NCBI RefSeq assembly: GCF_014656195.1
Contig: NZ_BNBY01000032.1
Span: 11,426 to 75,425 of the forward strand
Length of the DNA: 64,000 nucleotides
Direction: 5' to 3'
DNA from: Kitasatospora xanthocidica
Lineage (GTDB): Bacteria > Actinomycetota > Actinomycetes > Streptomycetales > Streptomycetaceae
Shown here: in pieces, positions 31,616 through 40,362 of the stretch
How the letters are laid out: each line of letters opens with the position of its first letter
Numbering within the stretch: position 1 is the stretch's first letter
Program-made: the position numbers and the translations under genes
The notes under the pieces: model-generated
The model's database searches: none
Told to the model about the DNA's origin: nothing
The model's input: the letters and a program-made list of their open reading frames with translations, nothing else

Positions 31616-32518
31616 ATGGTCACGCCCACTGGTGAACTGCCCGTTTCCGCCGATCCGTCGACGGGTGGGCCGTCGTCCCCGTCGGCCGTGCCCGACGGGG
31701 GGCTGCGGGACCTGCTCCCGTCGCGGCTGGCCGCCGTCGACGACCCGCGGGAGATCGCCCCGGCCGACGCGCGGGAGCTGACCCGGGTGCTGCTGCGGCG
31801 CCTCGGTGCGCTGGAGGAGGGGACGCGGGAGTACTCCTACGTCCGGGCGACCCTGGTGGAGATGAACCTGTCGCTGGTGCGGTTCGCGATCCGCCGCTTC
31901 ACCGCGCACCGCGAGCCGCAGGAGGACCTGCTGCAGGTCGGCGCGGTCGGCCTGATCAAGGCCATCGACCGCTTCGACCCCGGCCTCGGCGTCGAGTTCA
32001 CCACCTTCGCCCTGCCGACCGTCCTCGGCGAGATCCGCCGGCACTTCCGGGACACCACCTGGGCCGTCCACGTGCCGCGCCGCCTCCAGGAGCTGCGGAT
32101 CGTGCTGGCCCGCGCCCAGGAGGGCCTGGCGCAGCGGCTGGACCGCGCCCCCACGGTCGCCGAACTCGCCGAGCACCTCGACCTCTCCGCCGAGGAGGTG
32201 ATCGAGGGCCTGACCGCCGCGAACGGGCACACCGCCGGCTCCCTGGACCTCGGCACGGAGGACGACGACGGCCCCGGCCCGCTGGCCGAGCGCCTCGGCG
32301 AGGACGACCCGGACCTCTCCCTCGTGGAGGACCTGGTGGCGCTCAAGCCGCTGGTCGCCGCCCTGCCCGAGCGGGACCGGCTGATCCTGTCGATGCGGTT
32401 CTGCGAGGACCTGACGCAGTCCCAGATCGGGGAGCGCCTCGGGCTGTCCCAGATGCACGTCTCCCGGCTGCTCGGCCGCACCCTGCGGCGCCTGCGCGAA
32501 GGCCTGGAGGACGCCTGA
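31616..32518 (+). CDS. SigB/SigF-subfamily RNA polymerase sigma factor
   Basis: A 300-residue group 3 sigma factor. Region 2 contains DLLQVGAVGLIKAIDRFDP and FTTFALPTVLGEIRRHFRD, region 3 carries PTVAELAEHLDLSAEEV, and region 4 has LTQSQIGERLGLSQMHVSRL. This pattern matches the stress and differentiation sigma factors of Streptomyces (SigB, F, G, H family), but which one cannot be told. A ribosome binding site (GAGGAAGGGA) precedes the ATG. STAS and HATPase genes follow, so its activity is probably set by partner switching. Confidence 0.9.
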   Translation: MVTPTGELPVSADPSTGGPSSPSAVPDGGLRDLLPSRLAAVDDPREIAPADARELTRVLLRRLGALEEGTREYSYVRATLVEMNLSLVRFAIRRFTAHREPQEDLLQVGAVGLIKAIDRFDPGLGVEFTTFALPTVLGEIRRHFRDTTWAVHVPRRLQELRIVLARAQEGLAQRLDRAPTVAELAEHLDLSAEEVIEGLTAANGHTAGSLDLGTEDDDGPGPLAERLGEDDPDLSLVEDLVALKPLVAALPERDRLILSMRFCEDLTQSQIGERLGLSQMHVSRLLGRTLRRLREGLEDA

Positions 32519-32613
32519 CCGTGCCGCGGGGCACCGTCCGGTCCGTGACCCCTGCTTGGCCCGCGGGCGCGACCTCCGTAAGGTCGGAGGGCAGGGCTAT
32601 CGAGGGGACGACG

Positions 32614-33009
32614 ATGACGCCATCCGACGACGACCGGCGGCAGACCGCCCCGGCGGCCGCGCGGGCCCGGGCGGAGCGGGCGGTGGAGGTCCGTCCCGGG
32701 ACGGGCGGCGCGGCGGTGTGCGTCCTGGCGGGCGACCTCGACATCGAGACGCTGGGGCCGGCCGCGGAGGCGCTCGCCGCCCTGGTCGCGCGGCGCCCCC
32801 GCGCGGTGGTGATCGACCTCTCGGGGGTCGGCTTCTGCGACTCCTCCGGCCTGAACCTGCTGCTCAAGACGCGGCTCGCGGCGGGGGAGGAGGGCGTCGC
32901 CCTGCACCTGGCCGCCGTGTCGGCCACCGTCATGCGGGTCCTCGAACTGACCGGCGCGCAGGCGGTGTTCTCCCTGCACGCCTCGGTCGAGGACGCCCTG
33001 GCGGGCTGA
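32614..33009 (+). CDS. STAS-domain anti-anti-sigma factor
   Basis: A 131-residue protein with a STAS fold: VCVLAGDLDIETLGPA, RPRAVVIDLSGVGFCDSSGL and EGVALHLAAVSATVMRVLEL. DSSG carries the serine that anti-sigma kinases phosphorylate in RsbV/SpoIIAA proteins. Unphosphorylated, it would bind an RsbW-like kinase and release the sigma factor. It is 95 bases after the sigma factor gene and is followed by an HATPase gene. The N-terminal 25 residues are disordered and basic. Confidence 0.9.
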   Translation: MTPSDDDRRQTAPAAARARAERAVEVRPGTGGAAVCVLAGDLDIETLGPAAEALAALVARRPRAVVIDLSGVGFCDSSGLNLLLKTRLAAGEEGVALHLAAVSATVMRVLELTGAQAVFSLHASVEDALAG

Positions 33010-33046
33010 GCGGGGCGCGGTCGGGCCCGCCCGTCCACGGGCGGCG

Positions 33047-33180
33047 GCCGGAGTGCCGGCCGGAGCGCCGACGGGGTGTCGGCCGGAGTGCCGTCGGGGT
33101 GGTGACCGGAGTGCCGGTCGGGTGCCGGTCGCGTGCCGGTCGCGTGTCGGCCGGGTGTCGACGGGGTGTGCCGTCCGGGC
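33047..33180 (+). repeat. Degenerate short tandem repeats in an intergenic gap
   Basis: Imperfect units close to GTGCCGGTCG recur about 10 times (GTGCCGG, GTGTCGG variants). They fill most of the 260-base gap between STAS and HATPase genes. Nothing else is seen in the gap. Confidence 0.65.
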
Positions 33181-33269
33181 CGCGGGCCGGGCCGCGGCGG
33201 TGCATAATCCCGAAAGCGCCGGGAAACCGACCATGCGACAACCGCCGTCGAGCCGAAGGGTGCCCTCGT

Positions 33270-33734
33270 ATGACGATGAGCCGGGGAACCCTCGACGGTG
33301 ATCCGCACCGAGCCGGGCGTACGCTGCCCGCCGGCGGCCAGCGCAGACGGCTGACCCTGGCCGGGCTCCCCAAGCCGGTCGCCCACGCCCGGACCTTCAC
33401 TGCCGGCGCCCTGGCCGACTGGTACGCGTGCACCGGCGAGGGCGTGGCCGCGGACGTCCTCCTGCTGGTGGCGGAACTCGTCGCCAACGCCATGCTGCAC
33501 GGCGACGGCCCGCTGGAACTGCTCCTGGACGCCACCGGGGCCCGGCTGCGGGTCGGCGTCAGCGACCGCAGCCCGGCCCTGCCCGCCCCGCGGCTGCCGC
33601 ACGAGCCGGCCCTGCCCGGCGGCCACGGCCTGGTCATCGTGGAGCGGCTGGCCGACCGCTGGGGCGCCGAGCCGCACGGCCGGGGCAAGACGATCTGGGC
33701 CGAGTTCGACGCCGCCCGCCTCACCCGCACCTGA
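33270..33734 (+). CDS. Anti-sigma-factor-type ATP-binding protein (HATPase)
   Basis: A 154-residue protein of the RsbW/SpoIIAB-like GHKL ATPase group. The N-box is ELVANAMLHG, G1 is GVSDRSPALP and the G2-like segment is GGHGLVIVERLADRWG. It should phosphorylate the STAS protein and bind a sigma factor. The ATG at 33270 has GAAGGG upstream. With the sigma factor and STAS genes it forms a partner-switching set, although a 260-base gap separates it from STAS. Confidence 0.85.
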   Translation: MTMSRGTLDGDPHRAGRTLPAGGQRRRLTLAGLPKPVAHARTFTAGALADWYACTGEGVAADVLLLVAELVANAMLHGDGPLELLLDATGARLRVGVSDRSPALPAPRLPHEPALPGGHGLVIVERLADRWGAEPHGRGKTIWAEFDAARLTRT

Positions 33735-33806
33735 CCCGCCGCCCCCGGGCCCGCCGCGCCTGACCCGCTCCCGGGCCCGCCGTCCGGGGTCCGGCCGGGC
33801 CGGCCG

Positions 33807-34481
33807 TCAGGACGGCACCGGGGCGGGCGGCGCGGCGGCCTCCCAGGCGAAGCCGTCCGGGTCGGCGAAGGCGTCGGCGGTGCCGCCGAGGACGACGCGG
33901 TGCGAACCGGTGCCGTCGGCGGGGACGCCGAGGTCCTTGGCGAGGGCGCGGCGCTTGTACAGCGCCAGCTTGACGGGGCCGGGCCGACCGGGGCCGGCCT
34001 GGCCGGGGGCGAACTCGGTGTACTTGCCGCCGAAGCTCTTGGCCACGGTCAGGCCCCGGCCGACGTAGAACTGCCTGGTGGCCTTCACGTCCTCGACGCC
34101 GATCAGCAGGACGACCTCGTCGATCTCGCGGGTGGCGGGGCCGGTGTCCTTCTTCGCCGAGGTCGCGATCTTCCAGATCGTCCCGTCCGGGGCCTGGACG
34201 ACGCCGCCGTAGCCCCACAGCGACTTCGCGGCGGGCTTCAGCACCGTGGCGCCGGCGTCCACGGCGGCGCCGACGAAGCCGTCGACGGTGGCCGGCCCGG
34301 CCACCGTGAGCGCCAGGGTGAAGCCGCGGAATCCGGCGGAGTGCGCCCCGGACGCCCGCAGGCGTACGTACGCGTCCACGCCGAAGGCGCGGTAGAAGCG
34401 GCGGGCGGCCTCGGGGTCGGCCACCTCGAGGGTGACGGACGCGAGGGAGGCGGGGGCTGCGGTGGAAGCGGTGGTTGCCAT
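33807..34481 (-). CDS. VOC family (glyoxalase-like) protein
   Basis: A 224-residue protein with two VOC beta-alpha-beta-beta-beta modules. LASVTLEVADPEAARRFYRA starts the first, IDEVVLLIGVEDVKATRQFY the second. The ends HRVVLGGTADAFADPDGFAW match the usual metal-site glutamate and DPDG features. Members include glyoxalase I, dioxygenases and antibiotic-resistance proteins, so function is unresolved. The ATG at 34481 is chosen; ATGs at 34487 and 34490 are alternatives. No ribosome binding site is seen and TAGCGT is just upstream, so it may be leaderless. Confidence 0.8.
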   Translation of the reverse strand: MATTASTAAPASLASVTLEVADPEAARRFYRAFGVDAYVRLRASGAHSAGFRGFTLALTVAGPATVDGFVGAAVDAGATVLKPAAKSLWGYGGVVQAPDGTIWKIATSAKKDTGPATREIDEVVLLIGVEDVKATRQFYVGRGLTVAKSFGGKYTEFAPGQAGPGRPGPVKLALYKRRALAKDLGVPADGTGSHRVVLGGTADAFADPDGFAWEAAAPPAPVPS

Positions 34482-34640
34482 GACCATCACGCTAGGGGCC
34501 GCACGGCGCCCGGCGCTTCTCCAATCCTGACCGGTCCCGGGACCGGCCCCGCCACGCCCGCCGGTCCCGCGGCCCCGCCGGTCGTCCCCCGCGACCGGCG
34601 GGGCCGCTCAATGCCAGCTCAGTGCCCGCTCAGGGCCCGC

Positions 34641-35279
34641 TCAGCGGGCGTCCAGGGCGGCGTCGGGGGTCTGCCCGGCGGCCGTCTGCTCGACGCGCCG
34701 CGCCAGTACCGTCGCCAGCTTCTCCAACTGCTTGACGTCCGAGGACTCCTGGAGCATGACGCCCGCGAAGGTGGTGCCCACCCGCATCAGCACGATGTTG
34801 CGCGGGCCCTTGCGGGACGAGGCGCCGTAGGCCACGGTCTCGCTGCCGATGGTCGGCATCGCCAGCTTGGCCGGCGACTCCGCCTTCTTCTCGAACGCCG
34901 TCGCCGTCTTCGCGAGGTAGGCGCCGGCCTGCTCCTTGGTGGCGAAGGTGGTGATGTTGAACGTGGCCGTGACGGTGCCGTCCTCGAAGTCGGCGGTGCC
35001 TTCGAGCTTGCAGCCCGGGCAGTCCTCGTCGGTGCCGTCCTTGACGGAGACCTTGTTGTTGTGGACCTCCCAGCCGGGCATGGCCGCTCGGCCGGGCAGG
35101 GTCTGCTTCAGCGCGACCTTGTCGGAGAGCACGGTCGTGAAGTCCGCCCATTTCTGTGCCCCGGCGGCCAGTTCACCCGAGACCGCGCTGGAGCCGCAGG
35201 CGCTCAGCGCCCCTCCCAGGACGATCGCCGCCATACCGATGCCCAGCCCCCGTGCGCCGGCGCCGATCCGCGTGACCAT
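34641..35279 (-). CDS. Lipoprotein of unknown function
   Basis: A 212-residue exported lipoprotein. The signal peptide (MVTRIGAGARGLGIGMAAIV) ends in lipobox LSAC, which would be lipidated at about residue 29. The mature part includes a Cys pair (EDCPGCKLEG) and TATFNITTFATKEQAGAYLA. It is probably anchored outside the membrane. The ATG at 35279 follows ACGGGG. The gene is divergent from the M14 peptidase gene, with a 135-base gap. Confidence 0.8.
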   Translation of the reverse strand: MVTRIGAGARGLGIGMAAIVLGGALSACGSSAVSGELAAGAQKWADFTTVLSDKVALKQTLPGRAAMPGWEVHNNKVSVKDGTDEDCPGCKLEGTADFEDGTVTATFNITTFATKEQAGAYLAKTATAFEKKAESPAKLAMPTIGSETVAYGASSRKGPRNIVLMRVGTTFAGVMLQESSDVKQLEKLATVLARRVEQTAAGQTPDAALDAR

Positions 35280-35414
35280 GTCGAAATCCCCGTTCCTAGC
35301 CTTCAAGATCATCGGATGATACGTCAGATCAAAGGCGGTGTGGGACGCTCCCGCCACGCCCCCGCCCGTCGTACGCTCCCAGCCCGGGGGAGACGACCAC
35401 AGGGGGAAATCCGG

Positions 35415-36752
35415 ATGCTCACCGACACCTCGACCGGCGCGGGCCAGGCGGTCCTGCTCCACGACCGCTGTCCCACGCTCGCCGAACTCGCCGACACCGC
35501 CCACCGGCTGGCCGCCGCCCGGCCCGACCTGTGCCGGGTGCGCACCGTCGGCACCTCCCGCGCCGGCCGCCCCCTCACCCTGCTGACGGTCGGCCGCGCC
35601 GAACGCAACGTCCTGGTCGTGGCCGGCGCCCACGCCGACGAGTTCGCCGGCCGCGCCAGCACCGTCGAACTCGCCCACCGGGTCCTCGCCCGCCCCGCCC
35701 TGCGCACCGCGGCGACCTGGAACTTCCTGCTCTGCCTCGACCCCGACGGCGCCCACCTCGCCCGACGCGCCGTCACCGCCCGCACCCTGCCCGAGTACTT
35801 CGCCGGCTACTTCCGCCCCGCCGCCGAGGAGCAGCCCGAATGGGCCCCGGCGATCGGCGCCCCGCTCCCCGAGAGCCGCGCCCTGCTCGACCTCATCGAC
35901 GAACTGCGCCCCGCCCTCCAGTTCACCCTGCACAGCATGGACGTCGGCGGCACCTTCCTCCAGGCCACCCGCGACCCGGCCGACCTCGCCGCCCCCTTCG
36001 CCACCTCCGCCGCCGCCCTCGGCATCCCCGTCGAGACCGGCACCTACGACACCTTCTGGCTGCGCGAATCCGGCCCCGGCGTCTTCCTGATGGAACCCCA
36101 CCACATCGACCGGCAGGAGAGCAGCACCGGCATGCTCGCCCCGCACCCCGCCGCCCGGCCCGGCGACACCGGCGGCGTCCGCGCCTCCACCTGGTTCGCC
36201 CCGCAGCGCCACGGCGGCGAGACCGTCATCGTCGAAGTGCCCGCCTGGACCAGCGACCGCCTCGGCGACACCCGCCCCGCCGACGACGCCCCCCGGGGCC
36301 TGAGCGCCGCCGCCGACCGGCTGCGCACCCGCGGCGCCCTGCTCACCGAACTGCTCGACACCGCCCTGCCCCACCTGCCCGCCGACGACACCGCCCTGCT
36401 GCGCGCCGTCCGCAGCCCGCTGACCGCCTCCGGACAGCTCGCCGACGAATGGGACCCCGGCGCCCTCGGCCGCGGCCTGCTGCGACCGGGCCTGATGACC
36501 AGGGCCAAACTCGCCGGCATCGACCTGTGGGCCCACCGCGTCCCCGTGCGCGCCGCCGCCCTGCTGCGCCGCGCCATCGAGCCCGCCGGGGCCCGCACCG
36601 CCCCGGAGGCCGCCCGGCTGGACGCCCTCCTGCACGACTGGTGCGCCCGCTACCAGCACCGCTTCCGCCCCGTCTGGCTCCCGGTGGCCCGCCAGGCGGA
36701 GCACCAGGCCAACATCGTCCAGGCCGCCGTCGAACTGCGCCTGACGGCCTGA
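35415..36752 (+). CDS. M14 family zinc carboxypeptidase-like protein
   Basis: A 445-residue cytoplasmic (no signal peptide) M14-type peptidase. Zinc ligands are recognisable as VVAGAHADEFAGR (HxxE) and LQFTLHSMDVGG (second His). VGTSRAGRPLTLLTVG is typical of the fold entry. The catalytic Glu is expected near VIVEVPAWTS. Such proteins trim C-terminal residues or cleave gamma-linked amino acids; the actual substrate is unknown. The ATG at 35415 is preceded by AGGGGGAAA. It is convergent with a TetR gene. Confidence 0.8.
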   Translation: MLTDTSTGAGQAVLLHDRCPTLAELADTAHRLAAARPDLCRVRTVGTSRAGRPLTLLTVGRAERNVLVVAGAHADEFAGRASTVELAHRVLARPALRTAATWNFLLCLDPDGAHLARRAVTARTLPEYFAGYFRPAAEEQPEWAPAIGAPLPESRALLDLIDELRPALQFTLHSMDVGGTFLQATRDPADLAAPFATSAAALGIPVETGTYDTFWLRESGPGVFLMEPHHIDRQESSTGMLAPHPAARPGDTGGVRASTWFAPQRHGGETVIVEVPAWTSDRLGDTRPADDAPRGLSAAADRLRTRGALLTELLDTALPHLPADDTALLRAVRSPLTASGQLADEWDPGALGRGLLRPGLMTRAKLAGIDLWAHRVPVRAAALLRRAIEPAGARTAPEAARLDALLHDWCARYQHRFRPVWLPVARQAEHQANIVQAAVELRLTA

Positions 36753-36781
36753 CCGTTCAGGGCGCCGTACCGGTTTCCGGC

Positions 36782-37366
36782 TCACACCCCGGGGAGCAGC
36801 GCGGCGACCAGCCGCCGGACCAGCGCGGGGCCGTCGGCCGCCCGGTCCCCGTACATCAGCAGGTGGTGGACCGAGCCCGCGAGGGCGAGCGCCAGCATCG
36901 CGCAGTCGGCGTCCGCGCCGACCCGGCCCAGCCGCTGCTCGGCCTCCAGGTAGCGGGCGAGCGCGACCTCGACCGCGTCCGGCCCCGGCGCGCCGGCCTC
37001 CCAGGCCAGCCGCACCCGCTGCGCGGCGCCCTGCCGGGAGACCGCCGCCGCCGCGATCACCGGCCCGGTGGTGCCGAGCAGGACGAGCGCGGCGCCGGCC
37101 AGGTTCTCCCGTACGTCCCCGCTGCCCGCCCGCTCCGGCAGCGGGGCGACCTCGGCGGCGATCCGCTCGAAGCGGTCCAGGACGAGCTGGGCCACGAAGT
37201 CGTCCAGGTCGGCGAAGTGGTTGTACAGCAGCCCCTTCGCGCAGTCCGCCTCCTCGGTGACGGACCGGTTGGTCAGCCCGGCCGGCCCCTCCCGGGCGAG
37301 CACGCGCTCGGCCGCCGCGAACAGCCGCTCCCGCGCGTCGGGGATCGCTACGCCGCGTGGTGACAT
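36782..37366 (-). CDS. TetR family transcriptional regulator
   Basis: A 194-residue repressor with an N-terminal HTH (DARERLFAAAERVLAREGPA to CAKGLLYNHFADLDDF). GGAGG precedes the ATG by seven bases. It is divergent from the methyltransferase gene, and the 96-base gap contains two ATGGGC-N4-GCCCAT operators, so it most likely represses both genes. The ligand is unknown. Confidence 0.9.
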   Translation of the reverse strand: MSPRGVAIPDARERLFAAAERVLAREGPAGLTNRSVTEEADCAKGLLYNHFADLDDFVAQLVLDRFERIAAEVAPLPERAGSGDVRENLAGAALVLLGTTGPVIAAAAVSRQGAAQRVRLAWEAGAPGPDAVEVALARYLEAEQRLGRVGADADCAMLALALAGSVHHLLMYGDRAADGPALVRRLVAALLPGV

Positions 37367-37394
37367 CCAGGTCCTCCGGAAAGGGTCTTGCACA

Positions 37395-37437
37395 GTATGG
37401 GCACTGGCCCATACCTTGCTATGGGCACTCGCCCATA
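37395..37437. promoter_or_regulatory. Two TetR-type operators in divergent promoter region
   Basis: Site 1 is the perfect 20-bp dyad GTATGGGCactgGCCCATAC (37395-37414). Site 2 is TATGGGCactcGCCCATA (37420-37437). Centres are 24 bp apart. They lie between the TetR gene and the methyltransferase gene, the place expected for the repressor's binding sites. Confidence 0.85.
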
Positions 37438-37462
37438 CTAGTGGTCCGGCAGGAGCGAACCC

Positions 37463-38332
37463 ATGCGCACACCCGTCAACACCGCCCAGAACCACGCCTG
37501 GAACGGCGACGAAGGCCGACACTGGAGCGACCACCACGACCGCTGGGACGCCGTCAACGAAGGCTTCGACCCGCTGCTCCTCGCCGCCGCCGCGATCACC
37601 CCCGACGACCGCGTCCTCGACATCGGCTGCGGCGCCGGACACACCACCCGCCGCGCCGCCGACGCCGCCACCCGCGGCTCCGTCCTCGGCCTCGACCTCT
37701 CCGCCCCGATGCTGGAACGGGCCCGCGCCCTGACCGCCGAACGGGACCGCGTCGTCTTCGAGCAGGGCGACGCCCAGATCCACCCCCTGCCCACCGCCGC
37801 CTTCGACGTCGCGATCAGCCGCTTCGGGATCATGTTCTTCGAGGACCCCGCCGCCGCCTTCGCCAACATCGCCCGCGCCCTGCGCCCCGGCGGCCGCCTC
37901 GCCTTCGTCTGCATGGCCGACCCGGCCCGCACCGAATGGGTCCGGGTCTTCGAGCAGGCGCGCGCCGCACTCCCGCTCCCGCCGCGGGCCGCCGCCCCGC
38001 CCACCGGCCCCGGCATGTTCTCCCTCGCCGACCCCGCCGAGATCCACCGCGTCCTCGACGCCGCCGCCCTCACCGACGTCCGCACCGAACCCGCCGAGGC
38101 CCACGGACACTTCGGCCGCGACGCCGCCGACGCCGCCGGCCACCTCCTTGGCTCCGGCCCCGCCCGCCACCTGGCCGACCTGCTCGACCACACCCACCCG
38201 GCCCCCGCCGGCACCCCCACCGGCACCGACCGCGTCCGCGCCGCCCTCACCACCGCCCTCGCCCCCCACGCCCGACCCGACGGCGTACGGCTGCGCACCT
38301 CCGCCTGGCTGGTCACCGCCACCCGCCCCTGA
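37463..38332 (+). CDS. Class I SAM-dependent methyltransferase
   Basis: A 289-residue Rossmann methyltransferase. Motif I is VLDIGCGAGHTTRRAA, then VLGLDLSAPMLERARA and FDVAISRFGIMFFEDP. NTAQNHAWNGDEGRHWSDHH at the N-terminus is typical of a subgroup of actinobacterial methyltransferases. The substrate is unknown. AGGAG precedes the ATG. Control by the divergent TetR gene is strongly suggested by the double operator. It is followed by a strong terminator. Confidence 0.9.
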   Translation: MRTPVNTAQNHAWNGDEGRHWSDHHDRWDAVNEGFDPLLLAAAAITPDDRVLDIGCGAGHTTRRAADAATRGSVLGLDLSAPMLERARALTAERDRVVFEQGDAQIHPLPTAAFDVAISRFGIMFFEDPAAAFANIARALRPGGRLAFVCMADPARTEWVRVFEQARAALPLPPRAAAPPTGPGMFSLADPAEIHRVLDAAALTDVRTEPAEAHGHFGRDAADAAGHLLGSGPARHLADLLDHTHPAPAGTPTGTDRVRAALTTALAPHARPDGVRLRTSAWLVTATRP

Positions 38333-38374
38333 GGCGGCCCGGACCTCGCCCTCGCTCCGTCCGGGCACAGGGGA

Positions 38375-38409
38375 ACGGCGGCCCCGCCCGTCGGGGGCGG
38401 GGCCGCCGT
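38375..38409. terminator. Strong bidirectional terminator
   Basis: A perfect 15-bp stem (ACGGCGGCCCCGCCC and complement) with loop GTCGG between the convergent methyltransferase and GlcG/HbpS-like genes. Confidence 0.85.
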
Positions 38410-38450
38410 CGGGCGGAGCGGGCGGGGTCGCTGTCAGGCGGGCCGCTCCG

Positions 38451-38873
38451 TCAGGCGAGCTGCTCCAGGGCGGTGGTGGCGAAGGAGTGGTCCTGCTCGG
38501 GGGCGCCGCCGCCGATGCCGATGGCGCCGATCAGGCGGCCGTCGCGGTGGACGGGGATGCCGCCGGCGATGAACAGCAGGGGGCGGTCCAGCGCGGTGGG
38601 CAGGGAGTGGAACGGGCCGTCCGGCTTGACGAGGTCGACCAGGTCGGCGGTCGGGGCGTTCAGCTGGAGGGCGGTGTAGGCCTTGCGGGTGCTGGTCTCG
38701 CCGGAGATCAGCACGGCGCGGTCGTCGCGGCGGAAGGCGAGCAGGTGCCCGCCCGCGTCCAGGACGGTGACGCTGACCGTGGCCCCGGCCGCCTCGGCGG
38801 CGGCGCGGGCGGCGGAGACGAGGGTCTCGGCGTCGGCGGTGGTCAGCGGGGCGACGGCGGTGGTGGTGCTCAT
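38451..38873 (-). CDS. GlcG/HbpS family heme-degrading-like protein
   Basis: A 140-residue protein of the GlcG/HbpS family (DUF336). Typical blocks are VSVTVLDAGGHLLAFRRDD, TSTRKAYTALQ and GGIPVHRDGRLIGAIGIGGG. Relatives bind heme or cobalamin or help use glycolate. There is no signal peptide. The ATG at 38873 has GGAG upstream and follows the MFS gene by 52 bases on the same strand, suggesting an operon. Confidence 0.85.
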   Translation of the reverse strand: MSTTTAVAPLTTADAETLVSAARAAAEAAGATVSVTVLDAGGHLLAFRRDDRAVLISGETSTRKAYTALQLNAPTADLVDLVKPDGPFHSLPTALDRPLLFIAGGIPVHRDGRLIGAIGIGGGAPEQDHSFATTALEQLA

Positions 38874-38925
38874 GGTGGTGCTTCTCCAGGGGTGAAGGGG
38901 GAGGGGGGAAGGCGGGAGCGATCGG

Positions 38926-40125
38926 TCAGTGGTGGACGGGGACGGCGGCCGGTGCGGGGGCGGCGGCGGCCGAGGCCGCGGGGGCGCGGCGCTCCAGGGC
39001 GGCGGACCAGAGGGCGAGCAGGAGCGCGGCGGCGGCGAGGGCGGCGCCGACCCAGTTCGGGGCGGTGTAGCCGAGGCCGCCGGCGATGACGATCCCGCCG
39101 AGCCAGGCGGCCAGCGCGTTGCCGAGGTTGAACGCCCCGATGTTGACGGCCGAGGCCAGGGTGGGCGCGCCGTGGGCCTGGTCCAGCACCCGCTTCTGCA
39201 GCGGCGGCACGGTGGCGAAGCCGAGGGCGCCGACGAGCAGGACGGTGACGGCGGCGAGGACCTTGCTGTGCGCGGTGAGGGTGAACACCGCCAGGACGAC
39301 CGCGAGGCCGCCGAGGGTGGTGTAGAGCATCGGCATCAGCTTGCGGTCGGCGAACTTGCCGCCGAGCAGGTTGCCGAGGAACATCCCGACGCCGAACAGC
39401 ACCAGCAGCCAGGTGACCGCGCCCTCGGAGTAGCCGGCGACGTTGGTCATCATCGGCGCGATGTAGGTGATCGCGGCGAAGACGCCGCCGAAGCCGAGGA
39501 CGGTCATCGCCATCGCCAGCAGCACCTGAGGGTTGCGGAAGGCGGTCAGCTCGCGGCGCAGGTGGGCGCCCTCGGGGCGCGGCGTGGCGGGCACCAGCCT
39601 GGCGATGCCGAGCAGGCCGGCCACGCCGAGCACGGCGACGATGCCGAAGGTGGTGCGCCAGCCGACGGCCTGGCCGATGAAGGTGCCGGCCGGCACGCCG
39701 ACGATGTTGGCGACGGTCAGCCCGGTGAACATGGTGGCGATGGCGCCGGCCTTCTTCTCGGGGGCGACCAGTTCGGCGGCGACGACGGAGCCGATGCCGA
39801 AGAAGGCGCCGTGGGCCAGTGAGGTCACGATGCGACCGGCCAGCATCAGCGGGAAGTTCGGGGCGACCGCGGAGAGCAGGTTGCCGACCACGAACAGGCC
39901 CATCAGCAGCATCAGCATCGTCTTGCGGCTGATCCGGGTGCCGAGGGCGGTCATCAGCGGGGCGCCGATGACGACGCCGAGGGCGTAGCCGGTGACCAGC
40001 AGGCCCGCGTCGGGGATGGAGACGCCGTAGTCGCCGGCGATCTGGGGCAGCAGGCCCATGATCACGAACTCGGTGGTCCCGATCCCGAACGCGCCGATGG
40101 CCAGGGCGAGGAGTGCGAGGGGCAT
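38926..40125 (-). CDS. MFS transporter, DHA1/AraJ-like
   Basis: A 399-residue 12-helix transporter of the drug:H+ antiporter 1 group. MPLALLALAIGAFGIGTTEF and LLPQIAGDYGVSIPDAGLLV are the classical AraJ/YdhP-type N-terminus, and RIVTSLAHGAFFGIGSVVAA is the helix 5 signature. Many such proteins export arabinose or drugs. GAAGGG precedes the ATG. The upstream gap has TTGCA/TGCAA half-sites (40182-40204), and a MarR gene lies 237 bases upstream on the same strand. Confidence 0.9.
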   Translation of the reverse strand: MPLALLALAIGAFGIGTTEFVIMGLLPQIAGDYGVSIPDAGLLVTGYALGVVIGAPLMTALGTRISRKTMLMLLMGLFVVGNLLSAVAPNFPLMLAGRIVTSLAHGAFFGIGSVVAAELVAPEKKAGAIATMFTGLTVANIVGVPAGTFIGQAVGWRTTFGIVAVLGVAGLLGIARLVPATPRPEGAHLRRELTAFRNPQVLLAMAMTVLGFGGVFAAITYIAPMMTNVAGYSEGAVTWLLVLFGVGMFLGNLLGGKFADRKLMPMLYTTLGGLAVVLAVFTLTAHSKVLAAVTVLLVGALGFATVPPLQKRVLDQAHGAPTLASAVNIGAFNLGNALAAWLGGIVIAGGLGYTAPNWVGAALAAAALLLALWSAALERRAPAASAAAAPAPAAVPVHH

Positions 40126-40181
40126 GGGCCCGAACCCTTCCGTGAGTGCTTGAGTGGGCGTCTAGCGTGCTTTCACAATAG

Positions 40182-40204
40182 TTGCAGACGCGCGATAAGT
40201 GCAA
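40182..40204. promoter_or_regulatory. TTGCA-N13-TGCAA operator candidate upstream of MFS gene
   Basis: Inverted half-sites TTGCA (40182-40186) and TGCAA (40200-40204) lie about 60 bp upstream of the transporter start. Related TTGCA motifs occur before the MarR gene and the Old Yellow Enzyme gene. The neighbouring MarR protein is the likely binder. Confidence 0.4.
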
Positions 40205-40362
40205 GCGCAGACAGGAGGCGTGTGCAGGAGGATGTGGTGGGAGGGGCGGCGCGGGGCCGTCCGGAAACGCCGACGGGCCCGATCCGTCCGGTGTCGCGGG
40301 GCGGCGGGGACGGGTCGGGCCCGGTGGGGGTGGCGGGGGAGCGGCCGGCGGGCCGCCCGGGG

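Noticed and set aside
33735..33806. Terminator between the HATPase and VOC genes
   Set aside because: The gap is GC-rich with short direct repeats of CCCGGGCCCGCC, but no convincing single stem-loop could be defined by eye.
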